Source of the DNA: Bacillus swezeyi
GTDB taxonomy: Bacteria; Bacillota; Bacilli; Bacillales; Bacillaceae
DNA: 64,000 nt
Reading direction: 5' to 3'
Assembly (NCBI RefSeq): GCF_001969815.1
Contig: NZ_MRBK01000003.1
Span: 143,846 to 207,845 of the forward strand
Shown: positions 49,545 through 57,793 of the stretch, in pieces
Position numbering within the stretch: position 1 is the stretch's first letter
Layout: each line of letters begins with the position of its first letter
The notes under the pieces: model-generated
What the model saw: only the letters and a program-made list of their open reading frames with translations
What the model was told of the DNA's origin: nothing
Database searches by the model: none
Program-made: the position numbers and the translations under genes

Positions 49545-52352
49545 ATGAACAATCAACGATATGTAGTTATTGATGTGGAAACGACAGGGAATTCGCCGAA
49601 AAAAGGCGATAAAATCATTCAAATTGCAGCGGTTGTGATTGAAAATGGACAAATTACCGAACGTTTCTCCAAATATATTAACCCAAATCAGCCTATTCCC
49701 GCTTTTATTGAGCAGCTGACGGGAATCACAAATGAAATGGTTGAACATGAAGAGCCGTTTTCGGCTATTGCCGAAGATATATATAGACTCCTCAATAACA
49801 GCTGTTTTATTGCCCATAATATCCACTTTGATCTCGGATTTGTCGAATATGAATTAAAGCGGGCCGGCTTCGGTGAACTTGAATGCGATGTTCTTGATAC
49901 GGTAGAGCTGGCGAGAATCGTATTTCCCCGCTTTGACGGATACAAACTGACAGAGCTGAGCGAAGAGCTGAAGCTTGAGCATGAAAATCCGCACAGGGCA
50001 GATAGTGATGCAGAAGTGACCGCTTTCATTTTTTTACATATGATAGACAGGCTGAAGCAGCTCCCGCTTCCCGTTCTGAAAGCGATCAGACGTTTATCTT
50101 GGCATTTGATCAGCGACGCACAGGAACTTTTGGACAGTTTGATCATTGAAAAGGATAGCCGCACCGATCTTGAAGCAGGCTATATAAAGGTCGGTTCATT
50201 TGTGATTAAAGCGCCCGAGTCCATCCATGAAGAACCTGAGGAAGAGGGCCGCAGCGTCAAGAAAGACACGCTCATATGGGAAGAAGCCGGCGGCCTCTCT
50301 TCTTTGCAGAAGCATTTTGAAAACAGGGAAGGGCAAACAAAAATGATGAAAGAGGTGTGGACCGCTTTTGACAATCATGAGCATGCCCTAATCGAAGCTG
50401 CTACAGGAATCGGCAAAACGCTTGGATATTTAGTGCCTGCAGCCGTTCATGCCAAACAAACAGGAAAACCGGTCGTTATCAGCACATTTACGACATTGCT
50501 GCAGCAGCAGATCTTGAATCGGGATATTCCGCTTATGGTAAAGATCTTTCCGTTTCCGGTTAAGGCAGCCGTTTTAAAAGGCCGTTCCCATTATTTGTGC
50601 ATTCGCAAATTTGAGCATATTTTACATGAGGATGATGATAATTACGATGCCGTCCTTGCTAAGGCGCAAATTCTCGTTTGGCTCACAGATACAGAAACAG
50701 GCGATTTGTCTGAAATCAATCTTCCTTCAGGCGGCAAGCGGCTTTGGGACAGAATAGCTTATGATCATCAGTCGTTTGCGCGAACCCATCCAATAAGGGA
50801 ATTGTGTTTTTATGAACGGGCAAAAGAGAAGGCAAAACAGGCCGATATGATCATTACCAATCATGCCCTGCTTTTGACGGGTGAAGCCAGCCAAAGAGTT
50901 CACACAGTTGATGCGGATACATTTATCATCGATGAAGCCCATCACTTTGAACGGGTTGCGGGCGAACAATATGGAACGAGAGCCGACTACGTTTCCCTGC
51001 ACAAAAAATTGATGCAGCTCGGCACCCTGAAACAGAAGGGGCTTTTAAAAAGAGCGGAGCGTCTGTTTCGTTCTGCCGGCATCTCTGCCGACTCTTTTTT
51101 TCAAATGGATGAGCGGCTCAGCCTTCTTTTTGAAGAAAGCGATATGTTCTTTACAGCTGTCCATTCTTTTGTGAAACGGAGGAAACCAAAAAACGATCTA
51201 AATCGTCTGTTATATAAGGTCGGTCCTGAAAATGAAAACAGAGCGTGGAACCGGCTTGTGGAAGGGGCCAGAAGGCTGTGCTCCATGCTGTTTGATATGC
51301 ATGAGCTGTTTGTCGAGCAAATGGAGAATCTCGACGAAAAAAGCATGTCTTTTACAAGCCGCCAGGCGTTTCTTTTAGAAGAATATCAGTCCTGCATGAA
51401 CCATCTAAAAAAGTACGGCGAAAAGCTCGGCCGTTTGTTTTTCGAACATGTAAAGGATGAGGTCGTCTGGATTGAAATCGATGCCAAAGGGGCAAAAAAT
51501 GCCGCCTCGGTTTATGCTCAGCCGCTTGATGCAGGAGAAATGCTGGCTGACCGGTTTTTCACCGAGAAAAAAAGCGTTGTGATGACATCGGCAACCCTTG
51601 TGGTTGAAAATTCATTCAGCTATATGATCAAAAAGCTCGGCTTAAGCGACTTCTATCCGAGGACCTTGCAGATTGAATCGCCTTTTTCTTATGATAAGCG
51701 TATGAAAATCATGATTCCTAAAGACATCAGTCCGATTAAAAACGATCAGTCTGAAGATTATATTCATGATGTTGCCCTGTATATTAAGTTGCTCGCCAAA
51801 CAGCAGAATGCTAAAGCGCTCGTTTTGTTTACGTCTCATGACATGCTGCGCGCCGTATATCACGCATTGAAAAATGAGGCTGATTTTCCTTGTCAGCTGC
51901 TGGCTCAGGGTGTTTCAGGAGGAAGTCCCGCCAAGGTCATGAAATTGTTTAAATCATATCAGCATGCTGTCCTTCTCGGAACAAATCATTTTTGGGAAGG
52001 TGTTGACTTTCCCGGTGATGAGCTGACAACGCTGGTGATTGCAAGGCTCCCTTTCAGGCCGCCCGACCATCCGGTTGAATCAGCCAAGTGTGAAAGGGCG
52101 AAGAGAAGGGGAGAAAGCCCGTTTCAAGCGGTTTCTCTTCCTGAAGCTGTTTTGGCTTTTAGACAGGGCATCGGCAGGCTGCTGCGTTCTGAGGAAGACA
52201 GCGGGACAGTCGTCATCCTTGACCGCCGGATTCGAACCTCTTCCTATGGCAGGGTATTTATGAAGGCGCTCCCCCCGGCTCCTGTCGAAGAACCGACATT
52301 CCTTGAGATGGAAGCCTATATTTCCGGACTGAATGTTAAAAAGCCGCATTAA
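49545..52352 (+). CDS. dinG: DinG-family helicase with N-terminal exonuclease
   Basis: 935 aa. The N-terminal DEDDh 3'-5' exonuclease (about 1-165) has Asp10 and Glu12 in VVIDVETTG, Asp96 in AHNIHFDLGF, and His150/Asp155 in HRADSD. The C-terminal part is a superfamily 2 helicase-like core: Walker A AATGIGKT (Lys291), IIDEAHHFE, and late motifs NHFWEGVDFPGDELTTLVI and RQGIGRLLRS. The iron-sulfur cysteines of E. coli DinG are not obvious. In the S. aureus homologue nuclease activity is the main function, so helicase action should not be assumed. GAGGTG precedes ATG 49545. Confidence 0.93.
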   Translation: MNNQRYVVIDVETTGNSPKKGDKIIQIAAVVIENGQITERFSKYINPNQPIPAFIEQLTGITNEMVEHEEPFSAIAEDIYRLLNNSCFIAHNIHFDLGFVEYELKRAGFGELECDVLDTVELARIVFPRFDGYKLTELSEELKLEHENPHRADSDAEVTAFIFLHMIDRLKQLPLPVLKAIRRLSWHLISDAQELLDSLIIEKDSRTDLEAGYIKVGSFVIKAPESIHEEPEEEGRSVKKDTLIWEEAGGLSSLQKHFENREGQTKMMKEVWTAFDNHEHALIEAATGIGKTLGYLVPAAVHAKQTGKPVVISTFTTLLQQQILNRDIPLMVKIFPFPVKAAVLKGRSHYLCIRKFEHILHEDDDNYDAVLAKAQILVWLTDTETGDLSEINLPSGGKRLWDRIAYDHQSFARTHPIRELCFYERAKEKAKQADMIITNHALLLTGEASQRVHTVDADTFIIDEAHHFERVAGEQYGTRADYVSLHKKLMQLGTLKQKGLLKRAERLFRSAGISADSFFQMDERLSLLFEESDMFFTAVHSFVKRRKPKNDLNRLLYKVGPENENRAWNRLVEGARRLCSMLFDMHELFVEQMENLDEKSMSFTSRQAFLLEEYQSCMNHLKKYGEKLGRLFFEHVKDEVVWIEIDAKGAKNAASVYAQPLDAGEMLADRFFTEKKSVVMTSATLVVENSFSYMIKKLGLSDFYPRTLQIESPFSYDKRMKIMIPKDISPIKNDQSEDYIHDVALYIKLLAKQQNAKALVLFTSHDMLRAVYHALKNEADFPCQLLAQGVSGGSPAKVMKLFKSYQHAVLLGTNHFWEGVDFPGDELTTLVIARLPFRPPDHPVESAKCERAKRRGESPFQAVSLPEAVLAFRQGIGRLLRSEEDSGTVVILDRRIRTSSYGRVFMKALPPAPVEEPTFLEMEAYISGLNVKKPH

Positions 52353-52358
52353 GCGGCT
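52342..52358 (+). other. Short hairpin at the dinG end
   Basis: AGCCGC (52342-52347) pairs with GCGGCT (52353-52358) around the dinG stop codon. Without a T-run it is at best a weak terminator. Confidence 0.5.
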
Positions 52359-52492
52359 CTTGGAATGGTGTGGATTAAGGTTTTATTTTTTGGCTGTCTA
52401 TTTAAACGGTTTTTCCCGTTGTAACAACTAGTATGGCTTTTGGCAGACAGAGTATGAATGACAATTATTGTTTCGTGCGGAGGTATTTGAAA

Positions 52493-52663
52493 ATGGATAA
52501 TAAAATCGAAATTCTTTCTACAGTAAGTGTGCAGCATTCAGAAGATCTTTACAAAATCGTCGATCTGTTAAACCGGACGCTCAAACGCGATGATTTAATG
52601 TTTGGGCTCGCTCTTGATGAAGAAGATCAAAAACAGGCAATTTTTACGATTTATCGTACATAG
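52493..52663 (+). CDS. ypmA: Small protein YpmA
   Basis: 56 aa, acidic and soluble, beginning MDNKIEILSTVSVQHSEDLY and ending AIFTIYRT. It matches YpmA of B. subtilis in length and sequence. ATG 52493 is preceded by CGGAGGT at nine bases; the upstream ATG at 52433 is rejected on that basis. Function unknown. It is followed by ypmB after 9 nt. Confidence 0.85.
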   Translation: MDNKIEILSTVSVQHSEDLYKIVDLLNRTLKRDDLMFGLALDEEDQKQAIFTIYRT

Positions 52664-52672
52664 GAGCAAAAA

Positions 52673-53158
52673 ATGGGCAAAAAAACATTAATTTTCACAC
52701 TGATATTTGGTATTATTTTTGTAACAGCCATTCTTGCGGGGGCGAATGTCTACCAGACAGCAATGAATCAAAAAGAGAGCGGCCACAAGCAGGCTGCTGA
52801 AACTGCAAAGAAGGAAGCTGACTTAAAAGAGGTTGACAGCGTGGAAACGTTTGTCGGCAAAGAAAAACAGTACATTGTGGCGGGGAAAAACCAAAAAGGT
52901 GAAAAAATGTACGTTTGGGTGCCGGCTGACAACAAGCAGAAAACGATTTTTAAAAAGGCGGCGGACGGCATCACAAGCCGGCAGGCTGCGAGAGCGGTGC
53001 AGGATGAAGGCCTTATGTCAACACTTAAAGAGGTGCACTTGGCAAGGGAAGGCAATGTACTATTGTGGGAAGTTACATACTTAAATCAAGATGAACAATA
53101 CAGTTTAAGTTATGTCGACTTTATAAATGGAAAAATTCACAAAAATATTACGCCTTAA
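52673..53158 (+). CDS. ypmB: Membrane-anchored protein YpmB
   Basis: 161 aa: an N-terminal membrane anchor (about residues 4-25, TLIFTLIFGIIFVTAILAGA) and an extracytoplasmic PepSY-like domain (DUF5590 type) with YVWVPAD and WEVTYLNQDEQYSLSYVDF. Role unknown. It is placed between ypmA and aspB as in B. subtilis. AGGAGC lies upstream. Confidence 0.84.
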   Translation: MGKKTLIFTLIFGIIFVTAILAGANVYQTAMNQKESGHKQAAETAKKEADLKEVDSVETFVGKEKQYIVAGKNQKGEKMYVWVPADNKQKTIFKKAADGITSRQAARAVQDEGLMSTLKEVHLAREGNVLLWEVTYLNQDEQYSLSYVDFINGKIHKNITP

Positions 53159-53180
53159 GATGAAACAGGGGGAAATCAAG

Positions 53181-54365
53181 TTGAATCTAGCTAAAAGAGT
53201 ATCAGCGTTAACACCGTCTGCAACATTGGCAATCACTGCAAAAGCAAAGGAATTAAAAGCGGCAGGGCATGATGTAATCGGCCTCGGCGCAGGAGAACCG
53301 GATTTTAATACGCCTGAGCACATCATCGAGGCGGCTGTCCGTTCCATGAATGAAGGACACACAAAATACACGCCGTCCGGCGGTCTTGCTGCGCTTAAAG
53401 AAAGTATCAGCGAAAAGTTCAAGCTTGATCAGGGAATTGAATACAGCCAGTCGGAGATTATTGTATGTACAGGTGCAAAGCATGCTCTTTACACTCTTTT
53501 TCAAGTGCTGTTGGATGAAGAAGACGAAGTGATCATTCCGACCCCATATTGGGTAAGCTATCCTGAACAGGTTAAGCTTGCCGGAGGAAAGCCGGTATTT
53601 GTGGAAGGGCTTGAAGAAAACAGCTTCAAGATTTCTCCGGAGCAGCTGGAAAAGGCCGTGACGGAAAAAACAAAAGCGGTCATCATCAATTCCCCAAGCA
53701 ATCCGACAGGTATGATGTATACCGAAGCCGAGCTTAAAGCCCTTGGGGAAGTATGTCTTCGCCGCAATATTCTCATCGTTTCCGATGAAATTTATGAAAA
53801 GCTGATTTATGGAGGCAGAAAACATGTGTCGATTGCACAGCTTTCTCCTGAGCTTAAAAATCAGACGATCATCATTAATGGTGTGTCAAAATCACACAGC
53901 ATGACCGGATGGAGAATCGGGTATGCCGCAGGAAACGAAACCGTGATCAAGGCGATGACAAACCTTGCCAGCCACAGCACATCTAATCCGACATCTGTCG
54001 CTCAATACGGAGCCATTGCCGCATATAACGGACCGTCCGAGCCTGTTGAAGAAATGAGAAAGGCTTTTGAAGATCGGCTCAACAAAGTGTATGAGCTGCT
54101 TGTCGATATTCCGGGATTAACATGTTTGAAACCTGAAGGTGCCTTCTATTTATTCCCGAATGCGAAAAAAGCGGCGGCAAACTGCGGTTTTAGAAGTGTT
54201 GATGAATTCGCAGAGGCGCTTTTGGAAGAAGAGAAAGTTGCGATTGTTCCGGGATCAGGGTTCGGCGCACCGGACAATATTCGTCTCTCATATGCCACGT
54301 CGTTGTCACTTTTAGAAGAAGCGGTGAAACGAATCCGCCGCTTTGTGGTCAGCCGCAGCAGCTGA
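53181..54365 (+). CDS. aspB: Aspartate aminotransferase AspB
   Basis: A PLP class I aminotransferase exchanging aspartate/2-oxoglutarate for oxaloacetate/glutamate. 394 aa. Motifs: GLGAGEPDFNTPEHI, NSPSNPTGMMY, VSDEIYEKL and the PLP-lysine block NGVSKSHSMTGWRIGYAAG. The start is TTG 53181 (product MNLAKRVSALTPS) with ACAGGGGGAAATC upstream; the longer frame would begin inside ypmB. A terminator follows, so asnS has its own promoter. Confidence 0.95.
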   Translation: MNLAKRVSALTPSATLAITAKAKELKAAGHDVIGLGAGEPDFNTPEHIIEAAVRSMNEGHTKYTPSGGLAALKESISEKFKLDQGIEYSQSEIIVCTGAKHALYTLFQVLLDEEDEVIIPTPYWVSYPEQVKLAGGKPVFVEGLEENSFKISPEQLEKAVTEKTKAVIINSPSNPTGMMYTEAELKALGEVCLRRNILIVSDEIYEKLIYGGRKHVSIAQLSPELKNQTIIINGVSKSHSMTGWRIGYAAGNETVIKAMTNLASHSTSNPTSVAQYGAIAAYNGPSEPVEEMRKAFEDRLNKVYELLVDIPGLTCLKPEGAFYLFPNAKKAAANCGFRSVDEFAEALLEEEKVAIVPGSGFGAPDNIRLSYATSLSLLEEAVKRIRRFVVSRSS

Positions 54366-54367
54366 GA

Positions 54368-54400
54368 TAAAAAAGCGTCCACTCATCCGGACGCTTTTTT
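54368..54400 (+). terminator. Terminator after aspB
   Basis: AAGCGTCC (54373-54380) pairs with GGACGCTT (54389-54396), flanked by A-run and T-run. Confidence 0.92.
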
Positions 54401-54430
54401 GATGACAGATAGCGCGCTTTGGGAACTGCA

Positions 54431-54460
54431 TTGACCTTATCCGATGAAAAAAGGTATAAT
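54431..54460 (+). promoter_or_regulatory. Sigma-A promoter of asnS
   Basis: TTGACC (54431-54436), 18-nt spacer, perfect TATAAT (54455-54460); the start is predicted near 54467. Confidence 0.8.
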
Positions 54461-54480
54461 ATACGTTATGGATGTCAGAG

Positions 54481-54504
54481 AGAAAAGGGGCATGCCCCTT
54501 TTCT
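54481..54504 (+). other. Hairpin in the asnS leader
   Basis: AGAAAAGGGG (54481-54490) pairs perfectly with CCCCTTTTCT (54495-54504) around the loop CATG, about 15 nt after the predicted transcription start and 7 nt before the ribosome binding site TGGAGGG. There is no space for a T-box. Confidence 0.75.
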
Positions 54505-54528
54505 TTCGTGTTTTGGAGGGAAACAACA

Positions 54529-55821
54529 GTGAAAACAACAATAAACCAAGTGTACAAGCATGTTGGTAAAGAAGTGACAATCGGTGCTTGGATCGCAAAC
54601 AAACGTTCAAGCGGTAAAATCGCATTTTTACAGCTTCGGGACGGAACCGGCTTTATTCAAGGGGTTGTCGTCAAAGCGGAAGTGGATGAAGAAATCTTTC
54701 AAACCGCTAAATCGGTCACACAGGAAACATCTTTATATGTAAAAGGCATTGTCAAAGAAGATGAGCGTTCACCGCTTGGCTACGAGCTTGCCGTGACTTC
54801 GCTTGAAGTCATCCACGAAGCGACTGATTATCCGATCACACCGAAAGAGCACGGAACTGAGTTTTTAATGGATCATAGACACCTTTGGCTCAGATCAAAG
54901 CGGCAGCATGCGACAATGAAAATACGCAACGAAATCATTCGGGCTACATACGAATTTTTCAATAAGGAAGGCTTTGTCAAAGTCGATCCTCCGATTTTGA
55001 CCGGCAGTGCTCCTGAAGGAACGACAGAGCTTTTTGCGACAAAGTATTTTGATGAAGACGCGTATCTGTCGCAAAGCGGACAGCTCTATATGGAAGCCGC
55101 CGCGATGGCTCTAGGAAAAGTCTTTTCATTCGGACCGACTTTCAGAGCTGAAAAATCAAAAACGAAGCGCCATCTGATTGAATTTTGGATGATTGAGCCG
55201 GAAATGGCGTTTGTCGAATTCAATGAAAACCTTGAAGTACAGGAAAATTACGTCTCATTTATCATTCAAAGCGTACTTGAAAACTGCAAAATCGAGCTGA
55301 ATACGCTTGGAAGAGATACTTCCAAACTTGAACAGATCAAAGCGCCGTTCCCGCGGATTACTTATGATGAAGCGATTCAGTTCTTAAAAGAAAAAGGCTT
55401 TGATGACATTGAATGGGGAGATGATTTTGGGGCGCCTCATGAGACGGCGATTGCCGAAAGCTATGACAAGCCTGTGTTCATCACACATTATCCGACATCT
55501 TTAAAGCCGTTTTATATGCAGCCTGCGCCAGACAGGGAAGACGTTGTCCTATGCGCCGATTTAATTGCGCCGGAAGGCTATGGTGAAGTTATCGGCGGAT
55601 CAGAACGCATCCATGACCTTGAGCTTCTTGAAGCGCGCCTGAAAGAGCACGGTTTGGAATCAGACGCATATCAATGGTACGCTGAGCTGAGACAATACGG
55701 ATCAGTTCCGCATTCCGGCTTCGGCCTCGGTTTGGAGCGGACTGTGGCCTGGATCAGCGGTGCGCCGCATGTACGGGAAACGATTCCGTTCCCAAGACTC
55801 TTAAATCGTTTATATCCTTAA
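54529..55821 (+). CDS. asnS: Asparaginyl-tRNA synthetase
   Basis: A class IIb synthetase, 430 aa. The N-terminal OB-fold anticodon domain (about 1-100, [21 protein letters not shown]) is followed by the catalytic domain with class II motif 2 ([12 protein letters not shown]) and motif 3 ([12 protein letters not shown]). The start is GTG 54529 (product [13 protein letters not shown]), as in B. subtilis, with TTTTGGAGGG upstream. The frame from 54472 would start in the leader hairpin and is rejected. Confidence 0.96.
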   Translation: MKTTINQVYKHVGKEVTIGAWIANKRSSGKIAFLQLRDGTGFIQGVVVKAEVDEEIFQTAKSVTQETSLYVKGIVKEDERSPLGYELAVTSLEVIHEATDYPITPKEHGTEFLMDHRHLWLRSKRQHATMKIRNEIIRATYEFFNKEGFVKVDPPILTGSAPEGTTELFATKYFDEDAYLSQSGQLYMEAAAMALGKVFSFGPTFRAEKSKTKRHLIEFWMIEPEMAFVEFNENLEVQENYVSFIIQSVLENCKIELNTLGRDTSKLEQIKAPFPRITYDEAIQFLKEKGFDDIEWGDDFGAPHETAIAESYDKPVFITHYPTSLKPFYMQPAPDREDVVLCADLIAPEGYGEVIGGSERIHDLELLEARLKEHGLESDAYQWYAELRQYGSVPHSGFGLGLERTVAWISGAPHVRETIPFPRLLNRLYP

Positions 55822-55856
55822 AAAAAAGTCTCCTGCTTTTAACAGGAGACTTTTTC
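55821..55856 (+). terminator. Terminator after asnS
   Basis: AAAAGTCTCCTG pairs with CAGGAGACTTTT around a 7-nt loop, with a T-run after it. Confidence 0.93.
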
Positions 55857-55867
55857 ACAGTCATCCA

Positions 55868-55876
55868 TGATATACT
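55868..55876 (+). promoter_or_regulatory. Extended -10 promoter of dnaD
   Basis: TGA-TATACT (hexamer 55871-55876), 22 nt before the dnaD start; the -35 is weak. Part of the asnS terminator lies where the -35 would be. Confidence 0.42.
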
Positions 55877-55897
55877 GAAAGGTAAGAGGTGTATCGA

Positions 55898-56593
55898 ATG
55901 AAAAAACAGCAATTTATTAAGTTGCAGGAAATGGGATCTGTCAGTGTTCCAAATCTGCTCTTCGTGAATTATCGGGAGCTTGGCCTTAATGAGACAGAGT
56001 TCATGCTGCTGTTAAACATTAAAATGCATGTGGAAAGAGGCTCTTTTTTTCCAACGCCCGAAGAATTGAGCAAAACGATGTCGATTGCGACTGAACAGTG
56101 TATGCATATGCTGAGAATGTTCATACAAAAAGGCTTTATCTATATAGAAGAATGCGAAGACCAGCACGGCATCAAGTTTGAAAAATATTCGCTCGAGCCT
56201 CTTTGGGGCAAGCTGTTTGAATATCTTGAAATGGCCGAGAAAAAAAAGCAGGATGAACGGCATGAAGGCGAACAAAAAAGTCTTTATACGATTTTTGAAG
56301 AAGAGTTTGCGAGACCTTTGTCTCCGTTGGAATGCGAGACGCTCAGCATCTGGCTTGACCAGGATCACCACGATGTCCAGATGATCAAGCAGGCATTAAA
56401 AGAGGCTGTCATGTCAGGAAAATTGAATTTTCGCTACATTGACCGCATTCTTTTCGAATGGAAGAAAAACGGAATTACAACAATTGAACAAGCCGCGAGC
56501 TACAGCCAAAAATTCAGACAGAAGTCGCCCCGGCAAAGCGAGCAAAAGGAGTATACAAGACAGGTTCCTTTTTACAATTGGCTTGAACATTAA
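55898..56593 (+). CDS. dnaD: Replication initiation protein DnaD
   Basis: Essential in replication initiation and PriA-dependent restart: remodels DNA and helps load helicase with DnaB. 231 aa. An N-terminal winged-helix domain (about 1-120) precedes a C-terminal DnaD/DnaB2 domain (about 130-195) ending in the motif YIDRILFEWKKNGITT. The tail QKEYTRQVPFYNWLEH is typical. ATG 55898 follows AAGAGGTG. dnaD-nth-ypoC form a tight cluster. Confidence 0.95.
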   Translation: MKKQQFIKLQEMGSVSVPNLLFVNYRELGLNETEFMLLLNIKMHVERGSFFPTPEELSKTMSIATEQCMHMLRMFIQKGFIYIEECEDQHGIKFEKYSLEPLWGKLFEYLEMAEKKKQDERHEGEQKSLYTIFEEEFARPLSPLECETLSIWLDQDHHDVQMIKQALKEAVMSGKLNFRYIDRILFEWKKNGITTIEQAASYSQKFRQKSPRQSEQKEYTRQVPFYNWLEH

Positions 56594-56610
56594 AGTGAAA
56601 AGGTGAAGAA

Positions 56611-57273
56611 ATGTTAACGAAAAAGCAGATCGAGTTTTGTTTAGAAACAATTGGTGAGATGTTTCCGAATGCAGAATGCGAACTGGTTCATGACAATCCG
56701 TTTGAACTGGTCATCGCTGTCGCTTTATCCGCGCAATGTACAGATGTCTTGGTGAACAAAGTAACGAAAACGCTCTTCCAAAAATATAAAAAGCCTGAAG
56801 ATTATCTCGCTGTCCCGCTGGAAGAGCTTCAGCAGGATATTAGATCGATCGGCTTATACCGCAATAAAGCGAAAAACATTCAAAAGCTCTGTAAAATGCT
56901 GATTGAAGAATATGGGGGAGAAGTGCCGCGGGACAGAGATGAGCTGGTGAAGCTTCCCGGCGTAGGGAGAAAGACCGCCAATGTCGTTGTTTCGGTTGCC
57001 TTTGGCGTGCCGGCCATAGCCGTGGACACCCATGTGGAGCGTGTCTCCAAAAGGCTCGGTTTTTGCCGCTGGAAGGATTCAGTTACGGAAGTTGAAAAAA
57101 CATTAATGAAAAAAATCCCTGAATCCGAATGGTCTGTAACCCACCATCGGCTCATTTTTTTCGGACGGTACCACTGCAAGGCGCAAAGGCCGCAATGTGA
57201 AGAATGTCCTCTGTTTTCTTTGTGCAGGGAAGGGCAAAAACGATATAAAAAAGGGCTGGTGAAGCTGCCGTGA
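56611..57273 (+). CDS. nth: Endonuclease III
   Basis: A DNA glycosylase/AP lyase for oxidised pyrimidines. 220 aa. The helix-hairpin-helix LPGVGRKTANVVVS with catalytic Lys, the catalytic Asp in AVDTHVERVSKRLG, and the four-cysteine [4Fe-4S] loop CKAQRPQCEECPLFSLC are intact. AAAGGTGAAG lies upstream. It overlaps ypoC (GTGA). Confidence 0.96.
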   Translation: MLTKKQIEFCLETIGEMFPNAECELVHDNPFELVIAVALSAQCTDVLVNKVTKTLFQKYKKPEDYLAVPLEELQQDIRSIGLYRNKAKNIQKLCKMLIEEYGGEVPRDRDELVKLPGVGRKTANVVVSVAFGVPAIAVDTHVERVSKRLGFCRWKDSVTEVEKTLMKKIPESEWSVTHHRLIFFGRYHCKAQRPQCEECPLFSLCREGQKRYKKGLVKLP

Positions 57274-57773
57274 CAAGCGTTTCACTTTTAGATGCATTTG
57301 AAAAAACATTGAGGGAGCGAAAGCCGGAAAGCGATGATCGGCTTGCCGTTCTGTCAGAAAATCCGCTTTACTTTGATTTTGCCGGAAAAGTGGGGGCCCT
57401 TAAACCATGGGAGCAAGAACTGGAATGGGTGCCGCTCCTTTTTCAAATATGGGAGAATACGAAAGAAAGGCTCCTACCCGTATTTCAAACGAGGAAGTCA
57501 AGATGCAGCGAAGAAGAGATGCTAAGCGGGGTATGCTGTTTAATCGCAAGCTTCCACTGGACGATGGGGGAGCCGGTCGAAACGTTGAATTGGGAGAGAC
57601 TCACTCAAAAAAGTTTTCCCGTAAAGCCGATTAATTGGATGGAGCGCCTCGAATTCATCCTGTTAAAGCCGACCCAATACCATTGTTTTATACAGCTTGA
57701 TGAATTATTTACGGAGATGAAAAAACAGTTTTATAAATATACTGCGATGAAGCAAAAAAAAGCCACTCACTGA
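57270..57773 (+). CDS. ypoC: YpoC-like protein
   Basis: 167 aa, soluble, no recognised domain; contains WEQELEWVPLLFQIWENTKE and a C-terminal KKQFYKYTAMKQKKATH. GTG 57270 overlaps the nth stop (GTGA), pointing to coupled translation. Assigned by its place between nth and ponA and general similarity; function unknown. Confidence 0.75.
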   Translation: MTSVSLLDAFEKTLRERKPESDDRLAVLSENPLYFDFAGKVGALKPWEQELEWVPLLFQIWENTKERLLPVFQTRKSRCSEEEMLSGVCCLIASFHWTMGEPVETLNWERLTQKSFPVKPINWMERLEFILLKPTQYHCFIQLDELFTEMKKQFYKYTAMKQKKATH

Positions 57774-57790
57774 CTGTGAGTGGCTTTTTG
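57757..57790. terminator. Bidirectional terminator between ypoC and ponA
   Basis: AGCCACTCAC (57761-57770) pairs with GTGAGTGGCT (57776-57785), with A-run on the left and T-run on the right; it serves both converging genes. Confidence 0.93.
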
Positions 57791-57793
57791 GAT

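Noticed and set aside
54401..54528. T-box riboswitch before asnS
   Set aside because: The promoter-to-start distance is only about 60 nt and the conserved AGGGTGGNACCGCG sequence is absent.
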